From: Mangrovicoccus sp049603835
GTDB lineage: Bacteria; Pseudomonadota; Alphaproteobacteria; Rhodobacterales; Rhodobacteraceae
Length of the DNA: 64,000 bases
Assembly (NCBI GenBank): GCA_049603835.1
Contig: JBMYSZ010000001.1
Location: forward strand, 62,001-126,000
Direction: 5' to 3'
The position numbers were made by a program, and so were the translations under genes. Under the pieces are notes generated by a model. That model ran no database searches. It saw only the letters and a program-made list of their open reading frames with translations, and was not told the origin of the DNA. Positions 52,485 to 61,611 of the stretch are shown piece by piece (positions within the stretch are counted from its first letter, which is position 1; each line of letters opens with the position of its first letter).

Positions 52485-53906
52485 TTAGGCTGCGGCGCCG
52501 CCCACGGTTAGTCCGCCCATCAAGAGCGTCGGCTGACCAACCCCCACAGGCACCCATTGACCTGCCTTGCCGCAATTGCCGATGCCGGGGTCAAGCTGCA
52601 TGTCATTGCCGATGGCTCTGATCTGCCGCATGGCCGCCGGTCCGTCGCCAATTAATGTGGCACCTTTCACCGGCGCACCGATTTTGCCGTTTTCCACGCG
52701 ATAGGCTTCGGTGCAATTAAAGACGAATTTGCCATTGGTGATATCCACCTGACCGCCGCCGAACCCAACCGCATAAATCCCGTCCCTAAGATCCGCGATG
52801 ATATCGTCGCGGCTGGCATCACCGCCAAGCATATAAGTATTCGTCATGCGCGGCATAGGCGGATGGGCATAGCTTTGACGGCGCCCATTACCGGTTGGGG
52901 CCACGCCCATAAGACGCGCATTTTGCCGGTCCTGCATATAGCCCACCAAAATACCATCCTCGATCAGAACGGTTTTACCCGAAGGCGTGCCTTCGTCATC
53001 AATGCTGATCGACCCGCGGCGATCCGGGATCGTTCCGTCATCAAGAACGGTCACCCCCTTAGAGGCCACTTGTTGTCCCATGAGCCCAGCGAAAGCCGAG
53101 GATCCTTTGCGGTTGAAATCGCCCTCTAGCCCGTGCCCTACCGCTTCATGCAGCATCACACCCGGCCAGCCATTGCCCAAGACCACATCCATTTGACCGG
53201 CCGGAGCGGCGACGGCCTCTAGATTGACGAGGGCGATACGCAGAGCTTCCTTGGCGGTGGCTTTCCAATGGCTCGCATCCAGCAGCCCGGTCAGGCCAAT
53301 CCGCCCGCCACCCCCAGCACTGCCACTTTCACGCCGACCATTTTCTTCGACGATGACGGCGACATTCACCCGCGTCATAGGGCGAGAATCAGTGACGATG
53401 ATTCCCTCTGGACGCAAGATCACCACCTCTTGAGCGCTCGCAGCCACCGTCGCAGAGACCTGAATCACCCTGGGATCGAGATCTCGGGTGAAAGCATCAA
53501 TTTCCTTCAAAGTTTCGACTTTTACTGAAAAGGCCGCTTCTTCGATCGGATCGAAGGCTCCGTAGAGCTTCACATTGGTCGCGCGAGGCGTGTCCGCCAA
53601 GACCCCGCCACCCTCGCCAACCGCGAGTTTTGCAGTGGCCATCGCGCGGCGTAGAGCGCTTTCGCTAATTTCCGTGGAATGCGCATATCCGGCGGTTTCC
53701 CCCCGTACTGCACGTAGTCCAAAGCCCTCAGAGGCGTCAAAACTGGCCGTTTTCAAGCGACCATCATCGAAGCTGAGCACCTCGGAGCGGCGTCGTTCTA
53801 GGAATAATTCACCGTCATCTGCGCCCGAAACCGCTTCGCGCAGCATCGCCAAAGCGGTGTCTTGATCGAGCCCGTTTTCGAAGGGACGAAATGTCTCAGA
53901 TACCAT
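52485..53906 (-). CDS. tldD: Metalloprotease TldD
   Basis: A 473-residue zinc protease of the TldD/PmbA family, which works with TldE/PmbA to cut peptides such as antitoxins and microcin precursors. The metal site is HEAVGH (H253, E254, H258) in MLHEAVGHGLEGDFNRKGSS. The C-terminal domain carries LGGDASRDDIIADLRDGIYA and GNCGKAGQWVPVGVGQPTLLM. The frame is open 20 codons upstream of ATG 53906, but this start gives the family length. It is divergent from coxB; a perfect FNR-type box lies 19 bases before its start codon. Confidence 0.96.
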   Translation of the reverse strand: MVSETFRPFENGLDQDTALAMLREAVSGADDGELFLERRRSEVLSFDDGRLKTASFDASEGFGLRAVRGETAGYAHSTEISESALRRAMATAKLAVGEGGGVLADTPRATNVKLYGAFDPIEEAAFSVKVETLKEIDAFTRDLDPRVIQVSATVAASAQEVVILRPEGIIVTDSRPMTRVNVAVIVEENGRRESGSAGGGGRIGLTGLLDASHWKATAKEALRIALVNLEAVAAPAGQMDVVLGNGWPGVMLHEAVGHGLEGDFNRKGSSAFAGLMGQQVASKGVTVLDDGTIPDRRGSISIDDEGTPSGKTVLIEDGILVGYMQDRQNARLMGVAPTGNGRRQSYAHPPMPRMTNTYMLGGDASRDDIIADLRDGIYAVGFGGGQVDITNGKFVFNCTEAYRVENGKIGAPVKGATLIGDGPAAMRQIRAIGNDMQLDPGIGNCGKAGQWVPVGVGQPTLLMGGLTVGGAAA

Positions 53907-53924
53907 CGTATAGACCCCCTGTCT

Positions 53925-53938
53925 TTGATCTTTATCAA
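53925..53938. promoter_or_regulatory. FNR/FnrL-type operator between tldD and coxB
   Basis: TTGAT-CTTT-ATCAA is a perfect match to the palindromic FNR consensus (TTGAT-N4-ATCAA). It lies 19 bases upstream of the tldD start and about 160 bases upstream of coxB. In Rhodobacterales FnrL governs respiratory genes under low oxygen, so control of the aa3 oxidase genes is plausible; the position so near tldD could also repress that gene. Confidence 0.65.
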
Positions 53939-54099
53939 AATAGTATAGCGGATTGCGTCCCGACATCCTTGTGCAGAGAACTCAGAAATGACAAGACTTG
54001 GGACAAAGAGGAGATTTGCTGTGCGACCCAAGCAAATGGTCAAGGTCAAAGACCGACCAAAGGCGAGCAGAGCGTATTAGCGCGAGGAGGAGGCGTCTT

Positions 54100-54966
54100 A
54101 TGCATCTCAAGGCCCCCATCACCCGTTTATCCACCGCAATAGCGGCTGGTCTATTTGCATTGCCAGCTATGGCTGACGGTTTGGATGGTTTGGAAACCAT
54201 CGGCAAGCCGACGCCTAACGGGGTAGGGTTTCAGCAGGCGGCGACCGAATTGGCGGCGGATCTGCAATGGCTTAACGGTTTTATCACCGTGATTATCACT
54301 GCAGTGGTTCTACTGGTGGTGGTTTTGCTGGCCGTGTGCATCACGCGCTATAACAGCAAAGCCAATCCAACACCGGCGACCTTTACCCATAATTCGCCGC
54401 TCGAAGTGGCTTGGACTATCGTGCCGATCTTGATCTTGGTCTTTATCGGCGCCTTTTCACTGCCGATCCTGTTCAAGCAGCAGGAAATGCCCGAAGCGGA
54501 TATCCATATCAAAGTCACCGGCTATCAGTGGTATTGGGGCTACGAATACACGGATGAAGGCATCATTTTCGACGCTCTGATGCTGCAGCGCGATGAGTTG
54601 GGCGAATACGGCTATAACGATGATGAATATCTGCTGGCCACCGATAATGCTGTGGTTGTTCCGGTGGGCGCGACCGTTGTGATGAGCGTGACCGGCGCGG
54701 ATGTGATCCATTCCTGGACCGTTCCGTCCTTTGGCGTGAAACAAGACGCTGTTCCTGGCCGTTTGGCGCAGCTTTGGTTCGCTGCGGACAAAGAGGGCAT
54801 CTATTTCGGTCAATGTTCCGAGCTTTGCGGCAAGGATCACGCCTATATGCCGATCACTGTCAAAGTGGTGAGCGAAGAGGCCTATCAAGAATGGCTGACC
54901 TTCGCCAAAGAAGAATTCGCCGCCGCGCCTGCCATCTCCGGCACGCAATACGCTGCTCTGCAATAA
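54100..54966 (+). CDS. coxB: Cytochrome c oxidase subunit II
   Basis: A 288-residue subunit II of the aa3-type oxidase. A signal peptide (AIAAGLFALPAMA) precedes two membrane helices (TVIITAVVLLVVVLLAVC and VAWTIVPILILVFIGAF). The periplasmic CuA domain has H204 (IHSWTVPSFGVK), C239, C243, H247 and M250 in QCSELCGKDHAYMPI, and the electron-entry tryptophan in YQWYWGYEY. The start is ATG 54100, behind GAGGAGGAGG. Subunit I is encoded elsewhere, as is usual in this order. Confidence 0.97.
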   Translation: MHLKAPITRLSTAIAAGLFALPAMADGLDGLETIGKPTPNGVGFQQAATELAADLQWLNGFITVIITAVVLLVVVLLAVCITRYNSKANPTPATFTHNSPLEVAWTIVPILILVFIGAFSLPILFKQQEMPEADIHIKVTGYQWYWGYEYTDEGIIFDALMLQRDELGEYGYNDDEYLLATDNAVVVPVGATVVMSVTGADVIHSWTVPSFGVKQDAVPGRLAQLWFAADKEGIYFGQCSELCGKDHAYMPITVKVVSEEAYQEWLTFAKEEFAAAPAISGTQYAALQ

Positions 54967-54981
54967 TTGCGGAATTCCAAT

Positions 54982-55006
54982 GCTCTGGGGGCCTGGCTTC
55001 CAGAGC
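54982..55006 (+). terminator. Stem-loop between coxB and ctaB
   Basis: GCTCTGG (54982-54988) and CCAGAGC (55000-55006) form a 7-bp stem with an 11-base loop and no T-tract. It probably acts on mRNA stability or attenuates transcription into the assembly genes. Confidence 0.4.
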
Positions 55007-55019
55007 GTGAGGGGATTTT

Positions 55020-55955
55020 ATGACTGATACGACAACCGTCTTAACCGGTCAGGGTGATGCGGAGTTCAAGGATTATCTGGCGCTTTTGAAGCCTCGGGTT
55101 ATGTCCTTGGTGATCTTCACCGCCTTGGTTGGTCTGCTCGTCGCGCCGGTGCCGGTGCATCCAATGGTCGGCTTTGCCGCCATCTTGTTCATCGCGGTTG
55201 GGGCCGGGGGCTCTGCTGCACTGAATATGTGGTGGGATGCTGATATCGACCAAATCATGCGCCGCACCGTGAACCGCCCCGTACCCTCGGGCAAAGTCGG
55301 CGCGGATGAAGCTCTGGCAATCGGCCTTGCCCTGTCCGGCTTTGGTGTGGTGATGCTGGCGCTGGCCTCTAACTTGGTTGCGGCCGGGCTTTTGGCCTTC
55401 ACTATCTTTTTCTATGCGGTGATCTACACGATGTGGCTCAAACGCTCGACGCCGCAGAATATCGTGATTGGCGGCGCTGCCGGGGCTTTCCCGCCGATGA
55501 TCGGCTGGGCTGTGGCCACGGGATCTGTGTCGGTTGAAAGCTGCTTGATGTTCCTGCTGATCTTTATGTGGACACCGCCGCATTTCTGGGCGCTCGCGCT
55601 CTTTATGAAGTCAGACTACCACAAGGCTGGCGTGCCGATGATGACTGTGAGCAAAGGCTATGCGGCCACCCGGCGTCAGATCTGGATCTATACGCTGCTG
55701 CTGGCGCCGATTGGTCCGGCTTTGGCTTTCACCTCAATCGGTGGCCCGGTCACTTTGGCCGCAGCTTTGGTGCTGAACGCGAATTTCATCTGGGGCGCTT
55801 GGGCGATCCGTAAGCGTGATGAAAACGACGCTGGGGCTGATAACTACACCGTGGAAAAACGCGTTTTCCGCCATTCCTTGTGGTATCTGTTCCTGCATTT
55901 CGGGGCGCTTCTAGCCGATGCCAGCCTGCGTGCCGCTGGATTGGAGATCTTCTAA
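55020..55955 (+). CDS. ctaB: Protoheme IX farnesyltransferase (heme O synthase)
   Basis: A 311-residue membrane prenyltransferase that adds farnesyl to heme B for the oxidase heme A pathway. The first aspartate-rich site is NMWWDADIDQIMRRTVNRP; the second loop is SDYHKAGVPMMTVSKG. About eight hydrophobic segments are visible, as expected for the UbiA superfamily. It starts 53 bases behind coxB with GAGGGG before the ATG. Its stop codon shares one base with the next start. Confidence 0.97.
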   Translation: MTDTTTVLTGQGDAEFKDYLALLKPRVMSLVIFTALVGLLVAPVPVHPMVGFAAILFIAVGAGGSAALNMWWDADIDQIMRRTVNRPVPSGKVGADEALAIGLALSGFGVVMLALASNLVAAGLLAFTIFFYAVIYTMWLKRSTPQNIVIGGAAGAFPPMIGWAVATGSVSVESCLMFLLIFMWTPPHFWALALFMKSDYHKAGVPMMTVSKGYAATRRQIWIYTLLLAPIGPALAFTSIGGPVTLAAALVLNANFIWGAWAIRKRDENDAGADNYTVEKRVFRHSLWYLFLHFGALLADASLRAAGLEIF

Positions 55956-56143
55956 TGGCGATCAAAGCAACCCATGAGCTGCATCACCGCCGTTTTGGCC
56001 GCAATCTTGGCGTCAGCCTTGCTCTTTTGGCTTTTGTCGCGGTTGTGTTTGGCCTGACCATCGCCAAAATCGGTGTCCAAGGCCCGACGGAGGGGTTTGA
56101 CCATATGGTACGGCCCGAAATGGCGGAGAAAGCAGCCGGATGA
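55955..56143 (+). CDS. Small single-span membrane protein of the cox operon (CoxF-like)
   Basis: A 62-residue protein with one membrane helix (NLGVSLALLAFVAVVFGLTI) between a His/Arg-rich N-terminus (THELHHRRFGR) and a short periplasmic tail. A small gene at this place between ctaB and ctaG is common in Rhodobacterales and Paracoccus oxidase operons; its job in oxidase assembly is not settled. It overlaps ctaB by one base and ctaG by four, so it is translated with both. Confidence 0.85.
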   Translation: MAIKATHELHHRRFGRNLGVSLALLAFVAVVFGLTIAKIGVQGPTEGFDHMVRPEMAEKAAG

Positions 56144-56721
56144 CATTGAAAGGCAAAAATAAGACTGTATTGCAAACGGTTGGTGTTGTCCTGCTTATGG
56201 GCAGCCTGGCCTGGGCATCCGTCCCGCTTTACGATCTGTTTTGCCGTGTCACTGGCTATGGCGGTGCTGTAAATACCGCAGAAACCGGATCTGATGAGGT
56301 GCTGGAGCAAACCATCACCATCCGGTTTGATGCCTCAAAAGAGCGCGACATGCCCTGGGATTTCAAACCAGCTGTGCGCGAAATGGATATCCGGATCGGC
56401 GAAACCGGTCTGGCCTTTTACGAGGCGCATAACCCAACCGATCGGCCTATCGCTGGATCGGCGAGCTATAATGTCACGCCCTATGCTGCGGGCGGGCATT
56501 TCACCAAGATCGACTGTTTTTGCTTTGAAATGCAGGTCTTGCAACCCGGCGAAACCGTTATGATGCCGGTGACCTTCTATGTCGATCCTGACATCATCCG
56601 TGACCGTGAGGCCAAATATGTGCACACGATCACGCTTTCATACACCTTTTATGAAACCGAAATGCCCGAAGATCAGGCTAACCTGACGGGGCGTGTGCCC
56701 GCCGCCAAGGAGGAGGGATAA
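56140..56721 (+). CDS. ctaG: Cytochrome c oxidase assembly protein CtaG (Cox11)
   Basis: A 193-residue copper chaperone that delivers copper to the CuB site of subunit I. It has one N-terminal membrane helix (TVGVVLLMGSLAWASVPLYD), then the soluble domain with the copper-binding CFCF motif (C126, C128, in KIDCFCFEMQVLQPGE) and PVTFYVDPDI. The LFCRVTGYGG segment after the helix carries the third conserved cysteine. ATGA overlap with the preceding small gene. Confidence 0.97.
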   Translation: MTLKGKNKTVLQTVGVVLLMGSLAWASVPLYDLFCRVTGYGGAVNTAETGSDEVLEQTITIRFDASKERDMPWDFKPAVREMDIRIGETGLAFYEAHNPTDRPIAGSASYNVTPYAAGGHFTKIDCFCFEMQVLQPGETVMMPVTFYVDPDIIRDREAKYVHTITLSYTFYETEMPEDQANLTGRVPAAKEEG

Positions 56722-56724
56722 GTT

Positions 56725-57528
56725 ATGGCCCATGAGAAAGACCACGACTATCATATTCTAGAGCCGTCAGTTTGGCCCTTTATGGGGGCTGTCGGCGGTT
56801 TTGTAATGCTGTTTGGCGCTGTGCTATGGATGCATGGATCGCTGCCGATTGTCTTCTTTGTCGGTCTCGCGGCAGTGCTTTACGTTATGTATGGCTGGTG
56901 GGGCGACACGATCACCGAGGCGAAAGCCGGTGACCATACCCCGGTGGTGATGATTGGCCTGCGCTATGGCTTTATTTTCTTCATCATGTCCGAAGTGATG
57001 TTCTTCGCGGCTTGGTTCTGGTCCTTCTTCAAACATGCTATGTATCCGATGGGTCCAGAAAGCCCTGCGATTGATGGGGTTTGGCCGCCGGTTGGCATTG
57101 AAACTTTCGATCCTTGGCATCTGCCGCTGATCAACACGCTGATCCTGCTTTGCTCGGGCTGTGCTGCGACTTGGGCGCACCATGCATTGGTGCATGAAAA
57201 CAACCGCAAAGATATGCAAACCGGCCTGATCATCGCGGTTCTGCTGGGCGTGCTTTTCACCTTCTTCCAGGCTTATGAATATAGCCATGCGGCTTTCGGC
57301 TTCTCGGGTAATATCTATGGCGCTAATTTCTTCATGGCGACGGGTTTCCATGGGGCGCATGTGATCATTGGTACAATCTTCTTGCTGATCTGCCTGATCC
57401 GTCTGAACCGCGGGGATTTCACCCAAAGCCACCATACCGGGTTTGAGGCCGCTGCTTGGTATTGGCACTTTGTGGATGTGGTCTGGTTGTTCCTATTTGG
57501 CGCTATCTATATCTGGGGTGCTGGCTAA
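56725..57528 (+). CDS. coxC: Cytochrome c oxidase subunit III
   Basis: The 267-residue subunit III with seven membrane helices. Typical segments: HDYHILEPSVWPFMGAVGGF, WWGDTITEAKAGDHTP, FIMSEVMFFAAWFWSFF (the conserved glutamate) and WYWHFVDVVWLFLFGAIYIWG at the C-terminus. It starts three bases after ctaG with GGAGG before the ATG, and the operon ends behind it at a terminator. Confidence 0.98.
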   Translation: MAHEKDHDYHILEPSVWPFMGAVGGFVMLFGAVLWMHGSLPIVFFVGLAAVLYVMYGWWGDTITEAKAGDHTPVVMIGLRYGFIFFIMSEVMFFAAWFWSFFKHAMYPMGPESPAIDGVWPPVGIETFDPWHLPLINTLILLCSGCAATWAHHALVHENNRKDMQTGLIIAVLLGVLFTFFQAYEYSHAAFGFSGNIYGANFFMATGFHGAHVIIGTIFLLICLIRLNRGDFTQSHHTGFEAAAWYWHFVDVVWLFLFGAIYIWGAG

Positions 57529-57558
57529 ACCTGCTTTACCTTTTCGAAGATGCAAATT

Positions 57559-57587
57559 AACGCGGGCGGTGAATGCCCGCGTTTTTT
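57559..57587 (+). terminator. Rho-independent terminator after coxC
   Basis: AACGCGGGC (57559-57567) pairs with GCCCGCGTT (57575-57583), 7-base loop, followed by more T residues. It closes the coxB-ctaB-ctaG-coxC operon just before surf1. Confidence 0.9.
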
Positions 57588-57606
57588 CGTGAGTAAAGGG
57601 GGCGAG

Positions 57607-58281
57607 ATGCCTGGTCGTATAGTTTCTGCGCTTGTCATTGGCATTGTCGGTTGCGCAATTTTGGTGGCTCTTGGCGTGTGGCAAGTCCAACGCCTGAACT
57701 GGAAAGAGGCCATTTTGGCCGAGGCGGATGGCAAAATTTTCGGCCCCGCCCAAGCTCTGCCGGAGATCCCTGATCAAAGCCGGGATAAATATCAACCTGT
57801 CGCTTTTTCCGGCACCAGCCTGCCCGAGCATCTGCTGGTTTTGACCAGCCATAAACGCCTTGGCCCTGGCTTTCGGGTGATCCAAGCTTTTGAAACTGAA
57901 ACCCGGCGTATTCTGGTAGATCGCGGTTTTGTCGGCCAGGATGACTTGCCTGAAACTTGGCCAGAACTCGAATTGTCGGTCAAAGGCAATATTCACTGGC
58001 CGGATGAAATCGGCCCCTTCACTCCCGAGCCGGATATCCAAGTTGGGCTTTGGTTCGCCCGTGAAGTAGAGGCCATGGCGGCCGAGTTAGGAACGGAGCC
58101 GCTATTGGTCATCCTGGCTGAAACCACCCCGATAGACCCGACTGTGACGCCCTTACCTCTCGACACGAGTGCAATTCCCAACGATCACCTGCAATATGCG
58201 GCCACTTGGTTTGGCCTAGCAATTGTCTGGCTGGCTATGACACTTCTCTGGATGCGCCGGATCTGGCGCGGCCATTACTAA
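57607..58281 (+). CDS. SURF1 family oxidase assembly protein
   Basis: A 224-residue membrane protein that helps heme A insertion into cytochrome oxidase. An N-terminal helix (ALVIGIVGCAILVALGVWQV) is followed by QRLNWKEAILAEAD, the family's WQxxRxxWK element. The periplasmic domain has VIQAFETETRRILVDRGFV, and a C-terminal helix (WFGLAIVWLAMTLLWM) ends with a basic tail. ATG 57607 follows AGGGGG. It lies behind the coxC terminator, so it may share only read-through transcription with the oxidase operon; thrC follows 14 bases after. Confidence 0.93.
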   Translation: MPGRIVSALVIGIVGCAILVALGVWQVQRLNWKEAILAEADGKIFGPAQALPEIPDQSRDKYQPVAFSGTSLPEHLLVLTSHKRLGPGFRVIQAFETETRRILVDRGFVGQDDLPETWPELELSVKGNIHWPDEIGPFTPEPDIQVGLWFAREVEAMAAELGTEPLLVILAETTPIDPTVTPLPLDTSAIPNDHLQYAATWFGLAIVWLAMTLLWMRRIWRGHY

Positions 58282-58295
58282 AAAGGACCCCTCCC

Positions 58296-59687
58296 ATGCA
58301 GTATGTCTCCACCCGCGGAGCCGCGCCGGTTTTGACGTTTGAGCAAGCTATGCTGACAGGCCTGGCGCGGGATGGCGGGCTATATGTGCCGGCGGAAATC
58401 CCGCAGCTTTCCCAAAGCGATATCGCAGCCATGGCGGGGCTGCCTTACGAAGAGATCGCCTATCGCGTGATGCGCCCCTTTATTGGTGATTGTTTCACAG
58501 ATGACGAATTCGCCGAAATCATAGCCAAAGCCTATGCGGATTTCGACCATGACGCCCGCGCGCCCTTGGTTCAGCTGGGCGCAAACCATTTCTTGCTAGA
58601 GCTGTTTCACGGCCCGACTCTGGCCTTCAAAGATTTTGCGATGCAGTTGATCGGTCAGCTTTTCCAAGCCGCGCTCAGCCGCACCGGCGACAAAGTCACT
58701 ATTGTAGGTGCCACATCTGGCGATACCGGCTCGGCCGCGATCGAAGCTTTCCGTGGATTGGATGCGGTGAATGTCTTTGTGATGTTCCCGCAGGGGCGCG
58801 TATCCGAAGTGCAGCGCCGGCAAATGACCACGCCTGATGACAGCAATGTCCATGCGCTTGCGGTCAAAGGCGATTTTGACGACTGCCAGGCCCGTCTTAA
58901 GGACATGTTCAATCATTTCGAGTTCCGTGACCGCGTGAAACTCTCTGGTGTGAACTCCATCAACTGGGCCCGTGTGCTGGCTCAGGTCGTTTACTATTTT
59001 TCCTCGGCCACCGCATTGGGCGCGCCGCATCGGAAAGTGAGCTTTACGGTCCCCACCGGCAATTTCGGCGATATTTTCGCGGGCTATATTGCAAAGCGTA
59101 TGGGCTTGCCGATTGATAAGCTGGTGATCGCCACCAATCAAAACGACATTTTGCACCGCACAATGTTGTCGGGGGATCATCGCAAAACCCAAGTTGTGCC
59201 GTCGATCAGCCCCTCTATGGATATCCAGGTGAGCTCTAACTTCGAACGGGCCTTGTTTGATGCATATGATCGCGATGGGCCAGCCGTGGCACAGCAAATG
59301 GAACAATTGAAGTCTGAGGGCGGTTTTGCCCTGAGCCAAGGGGTGCTGGACAGGCTGCGGGAAAGCTTTGCCTCGGGCCGCGCCTCGGAAGAGGAAACAA
59401 GCGCCACGATTGCCAGTTGTTTTGCCAATACTGGTGAGGTGCTTTGCCCCCATTCCGCAGTCGGTGTGAAAGTGGCGCAAGAGCATCTGGATCCGGCAAT
59501 CCCGATGATCACCTTGGCCACGGCCCATCCGGCGAAATTCCCGGATGCAGTTTCCGCAGCGGTAGAAATGCGTCCGCCTCTTCCAAAACACATGGCAGAT
59601 CTTTATGACCGTCCGGAACGGATGACCGAAGTGGACAATGATCTGGCCAGTTTGGAGTCCCTGATAGAAGGACATGTATTCGCGTGA
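58296..59687 (+). CDS. thrC: Threonine synthase
   Basis: A 463-residue pyridoxal-phosphate enzyme that converts phosphohomoserine to threonine. It belongs to the longer, type-I-like branch (MQYVSTRGAAPVLTFEQAML). The PLP lysine is in GPTLAFKDFAMQ, followed by TIVGATSGDTGSAAIEA and TVPTGNFGDIFAGYIAKRMG. AAAAGGA precedes ATG 58296. The stop overlaps the next start by four bases (GTGA). The surf1-thrC-peptidase order is common in Rhodobacterales. Confidence 0.97.
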   Translation: MQYVSTRGAAPVLTFEQAMLTGLARDGGLYVPAEIPQLSQSDIAAMAGLPYEEIAYRVMRPFIGDCFTDDEFAEIIAKAYADFDHDARAPLVQLGANHFLLELFHGPTLAFKDFAMQLIGQLFQAALSRTGDKVTIVGATSGDTGSAAIEAFRGLDAVNVFVMFPQGRVSEVQRRQMTTPDDSNVHALAVKGDFDDCQARLKDMFNHFEFRDRVKLSGVNSINWARVLAQVVYYFSSATALGAPHRKVSFTVPTGNFGDIFAGYIAKRMGLPIDKLVIATNQNDILHRTMLSGDHRKTQVVPSISPSMDIQVSSNFERALFDAYDRDGPAVAQQMEQLKSEGGFALSQGVLDRLRESFASGRASEEETSATIASCFANTGEVLCPHSAVGVKVAQEHLDPAIPMITLATAHPAKFPDAVSAAVEMRPPLPKHMADLYDRPERMTEVDNDLASLESLIEGHVFA

Positions 59688-60943
59688 CAGTACAGACCCA
59701 CCGTTTAGCCAATGGACTTAGGATTGTAACGGAGCGGATGCCGGGGCTTAAATCGGCATCCTTGGGGTTATGGATCACTGCGGGCGGGCGCCATGAGCGG
59801 CCCGAGCAAAATGGCATCGCGCATTTCCTTGAACATATGGCCTTTAAGGGCACGCAACGCCGGAGCGCATTGGAAATCGCAGAGGCGATCGAAGATGTGG
59901 GCGGCTATATTAATGCCTATACCAGCCGGGAAATGACTGCCTATTATGCGCGGGTGCTGGAAAATGACGTGATGCTGGCACTGGATGTGATCAGCGATAT
60001 CGTTCTGAACCCGGTCTTTGATGAAAAAGAGATCGAGGTTGAGCGCGGCGTTATCCTGCAAGAGATCGGCCAAGCTTTGGACACCCCTGATGATGTGGTG
60101 TTTGATTGGCTTCAGGAAACTGCTTTCCCGGATCAGGCATTGGGTCGAACCATTCTTGGCCCGGCAGAGCGGGTCGATGGCTTTGGCCGCGATGATTTGT
60201 TTGGCTTTGTGCAAGAACGCTACGGGCCGGGGCAGATCATCTTGTCGGCGGCGGGTGCCGTTGATCACGACGAAATCGTCCGCGCGGCGGAGCAGATTTT
60301 TGGCCATATGAAAGCCAGCCCGTTCCAAGTGCCGGAACCTGCGCGCTTCCTGGGCGGTGAGCGTCGCGAGCTGAAGACCTTGGAACAGGTGCATTTTACT
60401 TTGGCCCTCGAAGGGCCCAGCTATCGCGATGAGCAAATCTATACGGCGCAGATTTTCGCAACTGCTTTGGGTGGTGGCATGTCTTCGCGCTTGTTCCAGG
60501 AAATCCGGGAAAAACGCGGATTATGCTATGCGATTTTTGCCCAGGCTTCGGCCTATAGCGATACGGGCATGACCACGATCTATGCGGGGACCAGCGGCGA
60601 TCAGCTGGGCGCGCTATGTGATTTGGTGGCGGATGAGACCCGTAAAGCGGCGGAACAACTCTCAGAGGCGGAACTCCATCGCGCAAGGGCGCAGATGAAG
60701 GCTGGGCTTTTGATGGGGCTGGAAAGCCCCTCGGCGCGGGCGGAGCGTTTGGCGCGGGTCTTGGCAATTTGGGACCGGGTGCCGAGCCTTGAGGAAACCA
60801 TAAACCATATTGATGCCGTAACGCGCGAAGATCTGCGCAGCTATGGCGAAGCGGTTTGTCATGCGCCTTCGGCCATGGCGCTTTACGGTCCTGCCGTCCA
60901 AGCACCGCCGGTTGAGGATCTTAGGAGTAGGCTCGCTGCCTGA
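59684..60943 (+). CDS. M16 family zinc peptidase (processing-peptidase type)
   Basis: A 419-residue peptidase of the pitrilysin/mitochondrial-processing-peptidase family. The inverted zinc motif HxxEH is at residues 47-51 (AHFLEHMAFKGTQ), with the distal glutamate in EVERGVILQEIGQA. The C-terminal half-domain has GGGMSSRLFQEIREKRGLCY, the conserved R/Y pair of active members. The start is GTG 59684, overlapping the thrC stop. The natural substrate in bacteria is not known. Confidence 0.95.
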   Translation: MTVQTHRLANGLRIVTERMPGLKSASLGLWITAGGRHERPEQNGIAHFLEHMAFKGTQRRSALEIAEAIEDVGGYINAYTSREMTAYYARVLENDVMLALDVISDIVLNPVFDEKEIEVERGVILQEIGQALDTPDDVVFDWLQETAFPDQALGRTILGPAERVDGFGRDDLFGFVQERYGPGQIILSAAGAVDHDEIVRAAEQIFGHMKASPFQVPEPARFLGGERRELKTLEQVHFTLALEGPSYRDEQIYTAQIFATALGGGMSSRLFQEIREKRGLCYAIFAQASAYSDTGMTTIYAGTSGDQLGALCDLVADETRKAAEQLSEAELHRARAQMKAGLLMGLESPSARAERLARVLAIWDRVPSLEETINHIDAVTREDLRSYGEAVCHAPSAMALYGPAVQAPPVEDLRSRLAA

Positions 60944-61521
60944 TGTTGTCGCGCGCAAAGCGGTTGCGGCTGTTGTCAGAACGGCTGCTGCTGCGCCCTC
61001 CACACCATAGCGATTTCATTTCTTGGACGGAGCTGCGCCGCGCCAGCGCCTCTTTTTTGCAGCCATGGGAACCTAGCTGGTCAGCGGATCACCTAAGCCG
61101 CAAGGCCTTTACCAGCCGGGTCTATTGGGCGCAGCGTTCGGTTTCGGGGGGGACGGCTTTGCCGCTATTCTTGATCCGGCGCGCGGATGAACAGCTTTTG
61201 GGCGCGATCACTTTGGACAATATTCGGCGTGGTCCAGCCCAGGCGGGGACGCTGGGCTATTGGATTGGCCAGCCCCATGCGCGTCAGGGCTATATGCGCG
61301 AAGCCATCGAAACAGTGGTACATCACGCATTTCACAGCCAGGATCTTAGCCGGATCGAGGCCGCCTGTTTGCCGGAAAATGCTGCGTCGCGCGGGGTGCT
61401 AGAGTCTTGCGCTTTCAAATATGAAGGCGTGGCGCAAAGCTATCTGCAGATTAATGGCCGTTGGCGCAATCATGTGCTTTATGCCAATTTGCGAAGCGAC
61501 CGGCGCGGAAAAGTTGCTTAG
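60943..61521 (+). CDS. RimJ-like ribosomal-protein N-acetyltransferase family
   Basis: A 192-residue GNAT of the RimJ/RimL branch. Typical segments: LLSERLLLRPPHHSDFISW, LGYWIGQPHARQGYMREAIE (the acetyl-CoA loop) and RIEAACLPENAASRGVLESC. Whether it acts on a ribosomal protein or another substrate cannot be told. Its ATG shares one base with the upstream stop, so thrC, the peptidase and this gene are translated as a unit. Confidence 0.92.
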   Translation: MLSRAKRLRLLSERLLLRPPHHSDFISWTELRRASASFLQPWEPSWSADHLSRKAFTSRVYWAQRSVSGGTALPLFLIRRADEQLLGAITLDNIRRGPAQAGTLGYWIGQPHARQGYMREAIETVVHHAFHSQDLSRIEAACLPENAASRGVLESCAFKYEGVAQSYLQINGRWRNHVLYANLRSDRRGKVA

Positions 61522-61611
61522 GCGCGGTGCCGGAAACCGAGTTTCGCAAAAGTGATGGGTGACGCGCGACGGGATTGTCCTAAACTCTGAAATCAGATCG
61601 GAGTTTTGCCC

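Noticed and set aside
58596..59675. 359-codon open frame antisense to thrC
   Set aside because: Lies wholly inside thrC, which has every catalytic motif; the antisense translation is His/Arg-rich, as expected for a shadow in this codon usage.
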